From: JADLDB01 sp040752975
GTDB lineage: Bacteria > Myxococcota > Myxococcia > Myxococcales > Myxococcaceae
Reading direction: 5' to 3'
DNA length: 64,000 bases
Assembly: GCA_040752975.1 (NCBI GenBank)
Contig: JBFMHF010000013.1
Location: 1-64,000, forward strand
Part shown: positions 7,873 through 16,183 of the stretch, one piece after another
Layout of the letters: each line of letters opens with the position of its first letter
How positions within the stretch are numbered: the stretch's first letter is position 1
Translations under genes and position numbers: made by a program
The notes under the pieces: generated by a model
Database searches by the model: none
The model's input: the letters and a program-made list of their open reading frames with translations, nothing else
Told to the model about the DNA's origin: nothing

Positions 7873-8672
7873 TGCGCGGCCTCCGTGGTGGGAGCTGGTG
7901 CGGTGCGCGCGTCGAGGATGAAGAGCACCACGGCGGCCACTCCGGCAGCAATCGCCGTCCCCATCACCACGTCGGCCGAGGTGTTCAAGGCGCGTTGCTG
8001 CGCGTCGGCCGCGGCACGTGCCTCAGGCGGCACTGCGGACAGGCCGGCGTAGTGCTGCTGCGCCACCACCGTCAGCACCCCGCCGGTGATGGCCAGGGCA
8101 CCTGCGCCCACCGCTGTCCCGATGGCCCAGGGCCGGAGCGGGCGGGGGGGAGGCGCCTTCTCGACGAGCGGGGGCGGCGGCACCACAGCGGGCGCGACGG
8201 GCTTCAGCTTCGAGGGAGGGGAGAGGCCCTTCACCAGCGCGTCGACGAAGCGGTCGGCCAGGGCGGTTGGATCCGCGGGCAGCTCGGGGAGTTGTTCGCT
8301 GCTCGACTGCACCTTGACCCCCGCCGAGCCATCCACCAACACGGCGCTGACCATCACGCCCGGGCCGACGCGCCCCACGCCGAAACCCAGCACCCAGCGG
8401 GCGTCGAGGCGCTGCCCCAGGGTGGACAGGCACTCGGTGTCCTCTCCGCACATCGCCGCTGCCCGTTGCCGCCGCTCCGTCTCAGCCGCATCCACCACGG
8501 GCCAGTCGCGCTTGACGAGGGCCGCGCGCAGCGACTCGGCGAAGCGCGCGGTGAAGTCCGGCTCGGCGCCCGCGCCCTGGTATGGCACCACCGCGACGCG
8601 CTGAGCGACGTCCTCCGCCAGCGCAGGGGCCGAAGCGCACAGGAGACTCAGAAAGACGAGGCGGTGCTTCAT
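7869..8672 (-). CDS. TolB/CsgG-like secreted protein with C-terminal membrane spans
   Basis: 267 residues from ATG 8672, which directly begins a signal peptide (MKHRLVFLSLLCASAPALAED); an in-frame extension to 8876 looks non-coding. Residues 24-135 (RVAVVPYQGAG, LRAALVKRDWPVVDAAE, LDARWVLGFGVGRV) have the alternating pattern of the periplasmic CsgG/FlgO/TolB N-terminal-like domain often seen in myxobacterial envelope proteins. After a Pro-rich linker come two hydrophobic segments (AIGTAVGAGALAITGGVLTVV and VVMGTAIAAGVAAVVLFILDA, each given approximately). It is translationally coupled to the lipoprotein gene downstream. The 178 bp between this start and the kinase gene at 8851 show no further gene. 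The role is unknown. Confidence 0.6.
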   Translation of the reverse strand: MKHRLVFLSLLCASAPALAEDVAQRVAVVPYQGAGAEPDFTARFAESLRAALVKRDWPVVDAAETERRQRAAAMCGEDTECLSTLGQRLDARWVLGFGVGRVGPGVMVSAVLVDGSAGVKVQSSSEQLPELPADPTALADRFVDALVKGLSPPSKLKPVAPAVVPPPPLVEKAPPPRPLRPWAIGTAVGAGALAITGGVLTVVAQQHYAGLSAVPPEARAAADAQQRALNTSADVVMGTAIAAGVAAVVLFILDARTAPAPTTEAAQ

Positions 8673-8850
8673 CGTGCGGCGCTCGAGCAGGACACCGCAG
8701 ACAGCCTCTCGCGGAAAGCGCGCTTCGTCGAGCATCGGGCCCGCACTGTAGGCACGCGGAGGGGGGCCGTCACCGTTCTCGGCGGCTCTGAGGCTGTGCT
8801 CGAGGGGAAACGGAGTCGGGGCCGGCCGGACCCGCGTACCGCCATTGGCG

Positions 8851-10731
8851 TCAGCGCTCGAGCCGGCGCTCGGCATCGTCCAGCGCGCTCTCGGCGCCCT
8901 GCAGCGTCGCCTGCTTCACGGCAGAACCGGCGCGGGCTTCCTCCATCAGCGCTCCGATGGCGGCCCGTTCGATGGAGGTGAGCTGCGCCGCTCCGTGGCG
9001 CTCGATGAGGCGGCCATAGCGCCTCTGGGCCTCGCGCACCCGGCCGGCCAGCGGATCCTCTGGCGGTGGAGGCTCCGTCTTCTTCGGTGGCTTCTTGCCG
9101 ACGGGCGCCGTCGGCGGCTTCCTCGCGACGCTCGGCTGCGCCCCGGACTCCCCGGGTGTCGACGCGTCCGGTGATGGCTCGGTGGCGGGAAGCTCTGGCA
9201 GGGAAGGGGGAGGGGCCGCTGCCGGCCGGTTCTCTCCAGCCGTCGTCGTGGCCGGCGGTGCGGCCGCCCCGTCGGCAGTCATGGACGTCGAGGAGCCCCA
9301 CCACCACACGCCCGCCAGAAGCATCGCGAGTCCGGCGACGAGGAGCGCTCTGGTGGGCACGCGACGCGGGCTGAGCCCGGCAGCGGCCTGGATCGCCTCC
9401 GTGGTCGGCCTGGGCGGAGGAGGCGCGTCCGCGATGGAGGAGAGCACCGCGCGGACTGCGGCCGCGCTGGCGGGTCGCCGGTCGGGATCGAGCGAGAGGC
9501 AGGAAGCGATGAGCTCCGTCAGAGGAAGAGGCACCGCCTCGCCCGCGGCGCTCGTCGTGAGGGGACCGGGGCGGTCCACGGTGGAGAAGTCGCGGCCCGA
9601 GATCAGCTCGAACAGGGCCACGCCCAGCGCGTACACGTCGGCGCGCGCGTCCACCGCGCGGCCCGCGGCCTGCTCGGGCGCCATGTAGTACGGCGTGCCC
9701 AGCACCAGCCCGTGCTGCGTCCGCGCGCCCTCTCCCGACAGCCGGCGGGCGACGCCGAAGTCGAGCACCTTGAGGAGCTCGCGCCCGTCCGCTCCCAGCG
9801 TGACGAAGAGGTTGTCGGGCTTCACGTCACGGTGCACGACGCCGCGGTCGTGCGCGGCCTGGAGCGCGTCGCACGCCTGGGCCAGCAGACGGCAGGTGCG
9901 CCTGAGTGGCAGCGGCCCGTCCTCGTGCGCGAGCTGGGCGAGCGATCTCCCCTGCAGGAGCTCCATCACGCAATAGACGCGCCGAGGTTCCTCGACGAAG
10001 TCGAAGATCTGCACGATGTGCGGGTGGTTGATCTCATTCACCACGCGCGCTTCCTGGAAGAAGCGCTGCACGACGTCGGGCATGGCAGCCAACTCGTCGC
10101 GCAGCACCTTCACCGCGGCCTCGCGTCCGAGGCGCACGTGGCGCGCGCGGTACACATCCCCCATCCCGCCCGAGCCGAGGACCTCGAGCAGCTCCCAGAC
10201 GCCGAAGATCTCGCCCACGCGCGAGGGCTGGGTCGCCGCGGGCGGCTTGTCGGACACCTGGGTGTCCGCGACCTTCACCGCGTACCCGGCTGTCTCGGCG
10301 CGGCCCAGCTTGCGCAGCTGCAGCCCCAACTCCGAAGGACTCGGTGCGCCAGTCCCGGCGAGCGCCGGGCCGAGGACGGCCTTCAGCTCTGGCCTCAAGC
10401 CGACCCACGCGTCGTCGGTGATGGTCGCGGGTGGAGGGAGGCCCTTGAGCAGCTCGTAGCCCAGGGCGGCGAGATCCCGCACCTGCGCGCGGCCCACGTC
10501 GGCGGCGCCGGCCGGGAGCGGAACGGCAGTCAGCTCGACGGACATGCCTGGCGCCCGGCTCACCTTCAGGCTGTCCAACGTCACGGTGGATTCGACCCCG
10601 GCGTCGCGCATCACAGAGAGGCGTTGGCAGGCGTCGGCCAGCCAGCGCAGCACGTCGTCGGCGGCCACGGCGCCCTCTCGGCGCAGCACCTCCGCGGCCG
10701 TTTCCGGTGAAGCCATGTCGGGCCGCAGCAT
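8851..10731 (-). CDS. Membrane-anchored Ser/Thr protein kinase with degenerate N-terminal kinase-like region
   Basis: About 626 residues. The canonical kinase domain spans residues 177-435: Gly loop GSGGMG (186-191), Lys208, catalytic HRDVKPDN (300-307), DFG (324-326), and GTPYYMAPEQ. A single membrane span lies near residues 462-480, followed by a Pro-rich segment and a charged helical end outside the cytoplasm. Residues 20-145 look like the eroded C-lobe of a second kinase: a DAGVESTVTLDSLKV stretch sits where HRDxKPxN is expected, then a D-LAALGYELLKGLPP stretch and a terminal helix, but no catalytic residues. The start at 10731 has AAGAG 5 nt before it; ATG at 10716 is the alternative. 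The gene is divergent from the zinc-ribbon protein, with 43 bp between starts. Confidence 0.85.
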   Translation of the reverse strand: MLRPDMASPETAAEVLRREGAVAADDVLRWLADACQRLSVMRDAGVESTVTLDSLKVSRAPGMSVELTAVPLPAGAADVGRAQVRDLAALGYELLKGLPPPATITDDAWVGLRPELKAVLGPALAGTGAPSPSELGLQLRKLGRAETAGYAVKVADTQVSDKPPAATQPSRVGEIFGVWELLEVLGSGGMGDVYRARHVRLGREAAVKVLRDELAAMPDVVQRFFQEARVVNEINHPHIVQIFDFVEEPRRVYCVMELLQGRSLAQLAHEDGPLPLRRTCRLLAQACDALQAAHDRGVVHRDVKPDNLFVTLGADGRELLKVLDFGVARRLSGEGARTQHGLVLGTPYYMAPEQAAGRAVDARADVYALGVALFELISGRDFSTVDRPGPLTTSAAGEAVPLPLTELIASCLSLDPDRRPASAAAVRAVLSSIADAPPPPRPTTEAIQAAAGLSPRRVPTRALLVAGLAMLLAGVWWWGSSTSMTADGAAAPPATTTAGENRPAAAPPPSLPELPATEPSPDASTPGESGAQPSVARKPPTAPVGKKPPKKTEPPPPEDPLAGRVREAQRRYGRLIERHGAAQLTSIERAAIGALMEEARAGSAVKQATLQGAESALDDAERRLER

Positions 10732-10774
10732 ATCGCTCTTGGCGGGGCGGACGCGGGGAGTAGCCTGCACCTTC

Positions 10775-12109
10775 GTGGAGCGGCTCGAGACCTGCGGCCA
10801 GCACCGGGGGGGGCGTGCTGGCTGGCGATGCGCCACCTGCCAGCGTGCCCTCTGCCCTGCGTGCACGGCGCTCGGTCCCGAAGACCTGCCGGTGTGCGCG
10901 GCCTGCGGCAACCTCGTCGACGTCATTCTGGTGTCGCGCGCGGAGGTGGCGCCCTTTGCCTCCACCTGGCCCGTGGCGCTGCGGCCACTGATGTCCCTGC
11001 GCGCGTGGGGGCAGATCACGCTTGCCGCCGTCGCGGTGCAGTTCATGTTGTTTCTCGGCCCACGGTGGTGGCTGACCGGGCGGGCCCTCGAGCTGGGCTG
11101 GCTGCTCTACCTGGCGCGGCGCGCGGGCGTCGGGTTCGACCCCTTCGGTCGCCCGCGCTACGTCGATCTCGGCAGTGTGTGGGCGGGCCCATTGCTGAGG
11201 CTCTTCGCTGGCGCCGGGTGGGTGTTGGCCGCCGGCGCCTGGCTGGGAGATTTTGGGCGTGCGACGGTGCCGCTCCTCCCGGCCCTGCCCTGGGTGATCG
11301 CGCTGCTGGCGGTGGTAGTGGCGCCTCCCAGCCTCGTGGTGGCCTGCATCGAGGGTGAGGGCCGACAGGTGCCCTTCCCGTGGCGGCTCCCGCGCTGGAT
11401 TCGCAAGCTGGGCAGAGATCTCTTGCCCCTCTTCCTGCTCACCGGCGTGGTGGCCGTCCTGGAGCTGGTGGACGCGGCGATGCCGCCGCTTCACGGGGAA
11501 GACACGCAAATGGACCGCCACATCCTCGAGGCATACGTCGTGCGCTGGTGGTCCTTCGTCGCCGTCGCAGGCCTCGGCATCCTCGCGGGCACGCTGGTGC
11601 GCACGCGCGCCACGGAGCTGGGGCACGGCGATCCAGACGAGGATCGCGTGCCGGTCCTGTCGGTGGCGCCGGCGGGCCGCTGGGTGCCGCCCGCGCCGGA
11701 CCCAGACGTGGTGGCTGCCGAGCGCGCCCGCCGCTACGCGCCCATCGAGTTGGAAGATCCTACCGAGGCCATCGCGGCCGCCCTCGCGCGGAAAGACGTG
11801 GAGGACGTGATGGAGCGACTCGCGGGCGGACACGCTTCTCCGGATGCGCTGGATCCGGGCCAGGTGATCGACCTCGCGCAGCTCCTCGCCGGGCGCGGAG
11901 ACGTGAAGACGGCGGCGCAGCTGCTCCGGGCCCTGGTGGCGCGGCCTGCACACGAGCAGACGGCGCGCGCCCTGGTGATCCTCGCACGACTCTGCGTGGA
12001 GAAGCTGGGCGCAGAGGAAGAGGGGCACGCGCTGTACCGCCGGGTGCTGGCCGAGTTCCCCGGGACGCGGGCTGCGGAGTTCGCCTCCTCGCGGTTGCCG
12101 CCCACGTGA
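10775..12109 (+). CDS. Zinc-ribbon/B-box-like membrane protein with TPR-like C-terminus
   Basis: 444 residues from GTG 10775 (VERLETCGQH). The N-terminal 45 residues hold CxxH, CxxC, CxxC and CxxC pairs (Cys7/His10, Cys19/22, Cys27/30, Cys41/44), a B-box-like double zinc site. Residues about 75-290 contain several hydrophobic spans (e.g. ITLAAVAVQFMLFLG, WVIALLAVVVAPPSLVVAC, SFVAVAGLGILAGTLV). The last 130 residues are helical with a TPR-like ending (AALLRALVARPAHE-type; YRRVLAEFPGTRAAEFA). The longer in-frame opening to 10544 overlaps the divergent kinase and is not used. The function is unknown; it could sense or scaffold at the membrane next to the kinase. The next gene follows after 45 bp. 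Confidence 0.65.
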   Translation: MERLETCGQHRGGRAGWRCATCQRALCPACTALGPEDLPVCAACGNLVDVILVSRAEVAPFASTWPVALRPLMSLRAWGQITLAAVAVQFMLFLGPRWWLTGRALELGWLLYLARRAGVGFDPFGRPRYVDLGSVWAGPLLRLFAGAGWVLAAGAWLGDFGRATVPLLPALPWVIALLAVVVAPPSLVVACIEGEGRQVPFPWRLPRWIRKLGRDLLPLFLLTGVVAVLELVDAAMPPLHGEDTQMDRHILEAYVVRWWSFVAVAGLGILAGTLVRTRATELGHGDPDEDRVPVLSVAPAGRWVPPAPDPDVVAAERARRYAPIELEDPTEAIAAALARKDVEDVMERLAGGHASPDALDPGQVIDLAQLLAGRGDVKTAAQLLRALVARPAHEQTARALVILARLCVEKLGAEEEGHALYRRVLAEFPGTRAAEFASSRLPPT

Positions 12110-12154
12110 AGAACGCCTCGGAGACCGCCGGCGCTTCAGCTACCTTGCGTGGCC

Positions 12155-13462
12155 ATGACCGAGCGCCAATCCACCTGGGTGACGCACCTGGGCGGGCAGC
12201 AGCCCCGGCGGGCGCTGGCCGTCTACACCTTGTCGGTGGTGAAGGGGGCCGATCGCGGCAAGACCCTGCGGGTCGATCGCCCCCGCTGCTCGGTCGGCGC
12301 GCTCGACGGCAACGCGCTCAAGCTGAACGACCCCACCGTGTCCGGACTGCACCTCGAGCTCTCGCACGACGAGGCCGGCGTCCGCGTGCGCGACCTCGGA
12401 AGCAGGAATGGCACTTTCGTCGACGGCGTACGTGTCTTCGAGGCGCTCCTCACCGGCCCGGCGACCCTGACCCTGGGCGCGACGGAGCTGCGCTTCGAGC
12501 CGCAGTCCGGCTCCATCGACGTCGCGGCGAGCGGCGTCGATCACTTCGGTCCGCTGGTGGGCAGCTCCCTGCCGATGCGCGAGCTCTACGCGCTGCTGGA
12601 GAGCTTCGCGAAGACGGACAGCACGGTGTTGATTCACGGCGAGACGGGCACGGGCAAGGAGTTGGTGGCCGAGGCCCTCGCGCAGGCCAGCCCCCGCGCC
12701 GCCGGGCCGCTGGTGGTGGTGGACTGCAGCGCGCTGGCGCCGACGCTGGTGGAGAGCGAGCTGTTCGGCCACGAGAAGGGCGCCTTCACCGGGGCGACGG
12801 CGGCGAAGCCGGGGGTCTTCGAGCGCGCGCACGGGGGCACCGTCTTCCTCGACGAGGTGGGAGAGCTGCCGCTCGAGCTCCAGCCGCGCCTGCTCCGGGT
12901 GCTGGAGCGCCGCGAGGTGCAGCGCCTGGGCGCGAAGGGCCCGACGACGGTGGACGTGCGGATCCTCGCCGCCACGCATCGAGCCCTGGAGGCCGAGGTC
13001 AACGCGGGCCGCTTCCGCGCGGATCTCTTCTACCGGCTCTCGGTGCTGCGCGTGGAGGTGCCCCCCTTGCGTGAACGACGGGAGGACATTCCCTCGCTGG
13101 TGCGACACTTTGGGGGCCCCGCCTTCTCGCTGGACGACAAGGCGATGCAGCGGCTGCTGTCTCACGACTGGCCTGGCAACGTGCGCGAGCTGCGCAACGC
13201 GGTGGAGCGCCTGCGGGCGGGCGCCGCGCCCATCACTCCGCCGGTGGAGGCGACGCCCACGGGCACCGCTGCTCCCTCCATTCGCCTCGATGAGCCCTTC
13301 CTCGTGCAGAAGGAGCGCCTGGTGCAGGCCTTCGAGCGGCAATACGCGAAGGCGCTTCTGGACGCGTGTCAGGGAAACCTGGCCGAGGGCGCGCGCCTGG
13401 CCGGGGTCAGCCGGATGGCGGTGGTGAAGATGCTCGGGCGGCTGGGCCTGCTACCGGGGTAG
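12155..13462 (+). CDS. Sigma54-dependent transcription activator with N-terminal FHA domain
   Basis: 435 residues from ATG 12155. Residues about 28-110 form an FHA domain (LKLNDPTVSGLHLEL, DLGSRNGTFVDGVRV), which binds phosphothreonine. Residues about 125-350 are the AAA+ sigma54-interaction domain: Walker A GETGTGKE, the GAFTGA loop (GHEKGAFTGAT), Walker B GGTVFLDEVGEL, and FYRLSVLRVEVPPLRER. The C-terminus has a Fis-type helix-turn-helix (ACQGNLAEGARLAGVSRMAV). The protein hydrolyses ATP to open sigma54 promoters, here presumably in response to phosphorylation of itself or a partner by a Ser/Thr kinase, as known for myxobacterial FHA activators. The kinase gene 1.4 kb upstream is an obvious candidate partner. 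Confidence 0.93.
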   Translation: MTERQSTWVTHLGGQQPRRALAVYTLSVVKGADRGKTLRVDRPRCSVGALDGNALKLNDPTVSGLHLELSHDEAGVRVRDLGSRNGTFVDGVRVFEALLTGPATLTLGATELRFEPQSGSIDVAASGVDHFGPLVGSSLPMRELYALLESFAKTDSTVLIHGETGTGKELVAEALAQASPRAAGPLVVVDCSALAPTLVESELFGHEKGAFTGATAAKPGVFERAHGGTVFLDEVGELPLELQPRLLRVLERREVQRLGAKGPTTVDVRILAATHRALEAEVNAGRFRADLFYRLSVLRVEVPPLRERREDIPSLVRHFGGPAFSLDDKAMQRLLSHDWPGNVRELRNAVERLRAGAAPITPPVEATPTGTAAPSIRLDEPFLVQKERLVQAFERQYAKALLDACQGNLAEGARLAGVSRMAVVKMLGRLGLLPG

Positions 13463-13548
13463 CACGGCCCCACGACCCCGGTTGCATCGGCCTGGGGACG
13501 GCCCAGCGGAGGCCCGTGAGATCACATGCGCCTCCGGTGGGAACGGCC

Positions 13549-13571
13549 GTTGCTCTACGGGAGGGAGCAAC
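13549..13571 (+). promoter_or_regulatory. Hairpin in leader of lipoprotein gene
   Basis: GTTGCTC (13549-13555) and GAGCAAC (13565-13571) are perfectly complementary around a 9-nt loop, 23 bp before the ATG at 13595. It could be a terminator of the sigma54-activator gene, a leader structure or an operator. Confidence 0.3.
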
Positions 13572-13594
13572 CCGCTGCCCACGGAGACACACAC

Positions 13595-14506
13595 ATGAAG
13601 ACGCGAATCCTCCTCTCGGCTGTGACGGTGCTGGCCCTGGCTGCCTGTGACGATCCGGTGGACGAGTTCCGCGACGCCGCACCGTCCGCCCAGGGCATCG
13701 ACGTGAAGATGCGCGGAGCGAAGGGCCAGGCCCTGGTGGGCGATCCCGCGCTGATGCCGGGCGTCACCGCTCTCGCCACCTTCGTGGTGAATGGGCGCGT
13801 GGCCCTGACGCTGGGGACGATCGCCGCCGTGGTGGCGAGCCGCCCGGCGCAGGTGTCGCAGAACGAGGTCTTCTGGGGTCCCGTCACGCGGCCGCTGTGG
13901 CGCGATGAATTCACCCTGAGGATGACGCGCACCGCCAACGGCTTCGAGTACGTGGTGCAGGGCCGCAAGAAGGGCAGCACGGGCGCCTTCGCCACGTTCC
14001 TCACCGGCGTGCACCGGCCCGGGCTGGCCCAGGCGAGCGGCGAGTACAGGGTGGACTTCACCGCGATGGAGCAGAACCTCGCCGACTTCCACGACACCGT
14101 GGGCCTCGCCCTCGTCCGGTACACCCGCACCGGACGCGACGTGACGGTGGACATCGACTTCCAGCAGGTGGGCAATGTGAACGGCGCCGAGCGGCTCGAC
14201 AGCCGGTACGCCTTCTCGCAGGTGGAGGGCGGGGAGGGCAGCTTCGAGTTCGTCGTTGACTCCAACTACGACGCGAAGTCCGCGGCGCTCGAGCGCCTCA
14301 CCGTGAAGTCGCGCTGGCAGTGGGACGGCGCCGGCCGCGCGGACGTGATCGGCTCGGGCGGCGATCTCCCTGCGCCCTTCCGCTTCTCCGAGTGCTGGGA
14401 CAACGTGCTGAACCGCAGCTACTACGGCGACACGCTGGGCCTGTTCCCCACCGAGGGCAGCGAGTCCTCGTGCACCTACTCCGAGGCCAGCTACTCGCGG
14501 CTGTGA
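13595..14506 (+). CDS. Predicted lipoprotein, unknown function
   Basis: 303 residues. Start ATG 13595 is preceded by GGAG at a suitable distance and opens a lipoprotein signal (TRILLSAVTVLALAAC). The mature part is beta-rich with an even hydrophobic pattern (VTALATFVVNGRVALTLGT, FTLRMTRTANGFEYVVQG, RYTRTGRDVTVDIDF), compatible with a beta sandwich or barrel-like fold, and ends in a Cys pair region. I do not recognise the family. It stands alone, with a strong hairpin directly after it. Confidence 0.6.
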   Translation: MKTRILLSAVTVLALAACDDPVDEFRDAAPSAQGIDVKMRGAKGQALVGDPALMPGVTALATFVVNGRVALTLGTIAAVVASRPAQVSQNEVFWGPVTRPLWRDEFTLRMTRTANGFEYVVQGRKKGSTGAFATFLTGVHRPGLAQASGEYRVDFTAMEQNLADFHDTVGLALVRYTRTGRDVTVDIDFQQVGNVNGAERLDSRYAFSQVEGGEGSFEFVVDSNYDAKSAALERLTVKSRWQWDGAGRADVIGSGGDLPAPFRFSECWDNVLNRSYYGDTLGLFPTEGSESSCTYSEASYSRL

Positions 14507-14526
14507 GCGTCGAGTGAAGGGGGCGA

Positions 14527-14557
14527 GGGCGCGCGGGGCACGTCGCCTCGCGCGCCC
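14527..14557 (+). terminator. Strong hairpin terminator after lipoprotein gene
   Basis: GGGCGCGCG (14527-14535), G, GGC pair with GCC, T, CGCGCGCCC (14545-14557) around a 5-nt loop: 12 Watson-Crick pairs plus one G.T. It begins 20 bp after the stop at 14506. The U tract is weak (GCTTTC, 14563-14568). Confidence 0.6.
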
Positions 14558-14684
14558 GATGTGCTTTCAGCCGCGGCGCCTGGACGGCAGGGCCGACGCG
14601 ACGAGCGACAGGCTCTCTCGAGCGAGGCCACCATGGTATTTTTCCGGGACGGTGGCGCGGCTGAAAGAACTCCGCCGGGGGCGC

Positions 14685-15425
14685 ATGAGCCGGTGCGGAA
14701 CGAAGGCGGCGCCTCTGCGCGTTCCACCACCCGTGCTCCGCGCGTGCGCCAGCCTGGTCCTCTTCCTCGCCCTCGAAGCCGCGGGCGCCGACAAGGTGAA
14801 GGAGGTGCGGCAGCGAAGGGCCGCAGATCTCCAGGCGCTCGTCACGGCAGCCGGCCTCAGCCTTCCCGTCGACGAGGTGTACCTGCGCGCCTTCAAGGCC
14901 GAGCGCGAGCTCGAGCTCTGGGCCGGGAAGAAGGGCCAGCCCCTCACCCTGGTGAAGCGCTACCCCTTCTGCGCCGCGTCCGGAGAGTTGGGGCCCAAGC
15001 GCCGCGAGGGCGATCTCCAGGTGCCCGAAGGCCTCTACGTGGTGCCCGAGTTCAACCCCACGTCCAACTTCCACCTCTCGATGAAGGTCTCGTACCCCAA
15101 CGCCTCGGATCGCCTGCGCAGCGATCGCGATCGCCCGGGCGGACTCATCTACCTCCACGGCGGCTGCGCCAGCATCGGCTGCATCGCCATCGAAGACGGG
15201 CCCATCGAAGAGGTGTACCTCCTCGCCCTCGACGCGCGCGTCCGGCCGATCCGCTTCGACATCTTCCCCAGGCGCCTCACGGACGAGGCCATGGCCTCCC
15301 TCGAGGACGCACCCCACGCCGCCTTCTGGAAAGAACTCAAGCCCGCCTTCGACGCCTTCGAAACTTCACGCCGGCCGGCCCGTTTCACGGTCGATGCGAA
15401 GACTGGCGCCTACCGGATCAAGTAA
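14685..15425 (+). CDS. L,D-transpeptidase-fold (YkuD) enzyme, YafK/DpaA type
   Basis: 246 residues. From ATG 14685 a basic stretch leads into a signal segment (LRACASLVLFLALEAAG). The catalytic motif reads YLHGGCASIGCIAIED with His158 and nucleophile Cys166, the HGxxxSxGC signature of YkuD enzymes. The upstream YRAFKAERELELW-like and GLYVVPEFNP stretches match the YafK branch, whose E. coli member cuts the link between Braun lipoprotein and peptidoglycan. The action is therefore expected on peptidoglycan crosslinks or protein-peptidoglycan bonds in the periplasm. The start is not certain; an in-frame reading extends to 14514, but no good ribosome site is visible there. The gene precedes the ECF sigma gene without overlapping it. 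Confidence 0.82.
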   Translation: MSRCGTKAAPLRVPPPVLRACASLVLFLALEAAGADKVKEVRQRRAADLQALVTAAGLSLPVDEVYLRAFKAERELELWAGKKGQPLTLVKRYPFCAASGELGPKRREGDLQVPEGLYVVPEFNPTSNFHLSMKVSYPNASDRLRSDRDRPGGLIYLHGGCASIGCIAIEDGPIEEVYLLALDARVRPIRFDIFPRRLTDEAMASLEDAPHAAFWKELKPAFDAFETSRRPARFTVDAKTGAYRIK

Positions 15426-15455
15426 CCGGCCGAAACAACAGGCGAATCTCGACTG

Positions 15456-15483
15456 GGAACCCGGTACCCCGCGGGGTGTCAGA
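15456..15483 (+). promoter_or_regulatory. ECF-type promoter upstream of the sigma factor gene
   Basis: GGAACCC (15456-15462), 16 nt, then TCAGA (15479-15483). This fits the ECF pattern (-35 GGAAC, -10 TCNGA) and lies right before the ECF sigma gene, implying autoregulation. The spacer contains the perfect palindrome CCCCGCGGGG (15467-15476). A start about 7 nt after the -10 would leave a leader of about 33 nt to the GTG at 15523. Confidence 0.55.
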
Positions 15484-15522
15484 GCACTTACGATCGGGCC
15501 GATGCCCGGGCGGGAGGACGAA

Positions 15523-16179
15523 GTGCCGAGCGACGTCATGGAGTTGCCGGCTCACGTGGTGGAGCCGCCGGGGGCCGACGAAGTCTCAGGCGACTACCCC
15601 GATCGCTTGCTCATCGCCCGGCTGCGGCGGCGGGATCCGTCGGCCTTCGAGCTGTTGGTCCGCACGCACCAGCACCGCGTCTACGACTTCTGCGTGCGCA
15701 TGGTGGGCGATCGCGAAGAGGCGTTCGATCTCACCCAGGAGATCTTCATCAGCATTCACCAGCACCTCGACAAGTTCCGCGCCGACGCGAAGCTGACCAC
15801 GTGGATCTTCCGCATCTCGCGCAACCACTGCCTCAACCGCATCAAGTACCTCAAGCGGCGCGGGCGCGGGCGCAGCGACGAGTTCGGCGAGTCCAACGAG
15901 CTGTCGATCACCGAGTCGCTGGGCGGTGCCTCGAGGCCGGATGACGCGGTGTCGGCTCAGCGGGAGCGCGAGCTGGTGCACAAGGCGATCGCCCACCTGG
16001 AGGAAGAGCAGCGGGCGCTGGTGGTTTTGAGGGACGTGGAGGGGCTGAGCTACGAGGAGATCATGGAGATCACCGAGCTGCCCGAGGGGACCGTGAAGAG
16101 CCGGCTGCACCGCGCCCGGGAGAAGCTGGCAGGCATTCTGGCGAGGCTTGAGGAGAGCCTCGCGGATCGAGGAGACTGA
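15523..16179 (+). CDS. ECF-family RNA polymerase sigma factor
   Basis: 218 residues from GTG 15523, chosen because GGAGG lies 5 nt upstream (15513-15517); ATG 15502 is in frame but has no Shine-Dalgarno. Region 2 is clear (DPSAFELLVRTHQHRVYDF, DREEAFDLTQEIFISIHQHL, TTWIFRISRNHCLNRIKYL). Region 4 follows (LEEEQRALVVLRDVEGLSY, EIMEITELPEGTVKSRLHRA). Regions 1.1 and 3 are absent, as in RpoE-like ECF sigmas. The product directs polymerase to a small regulon, and its own promoter appears to be one target. The membrane protein encoded 4 nt downstream is the likely anti-sigma factor. Confidence 0.93.
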   Translation: MPSDVMELPAHVVEPPGADEVSGDYPDRLLIARLRRRDPSAFELLVRTHQHRVYDFCVRMVGDREEAFDLTQEIFISIHQHLDKFRADAKLTTWIFRISRNHCLNRIKYLKRRGRGRSDEFGESNELSITESLGGASRPDDAVSAQRERELVHKAIAHLEEEQRALVVLRDVEGLSYEEIMEITELPEGTVKSRLHRAREKLAGILARLEESLADRGD

Positions 16180-16183
16180 CGTC

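Noticed and set aside
12130..12150. Sigma54-type promoter before the FHA-sigma54 activator gene
   Set aside because: A TTGC is present at 12145-12148, but GG is not at the required N10 distance.
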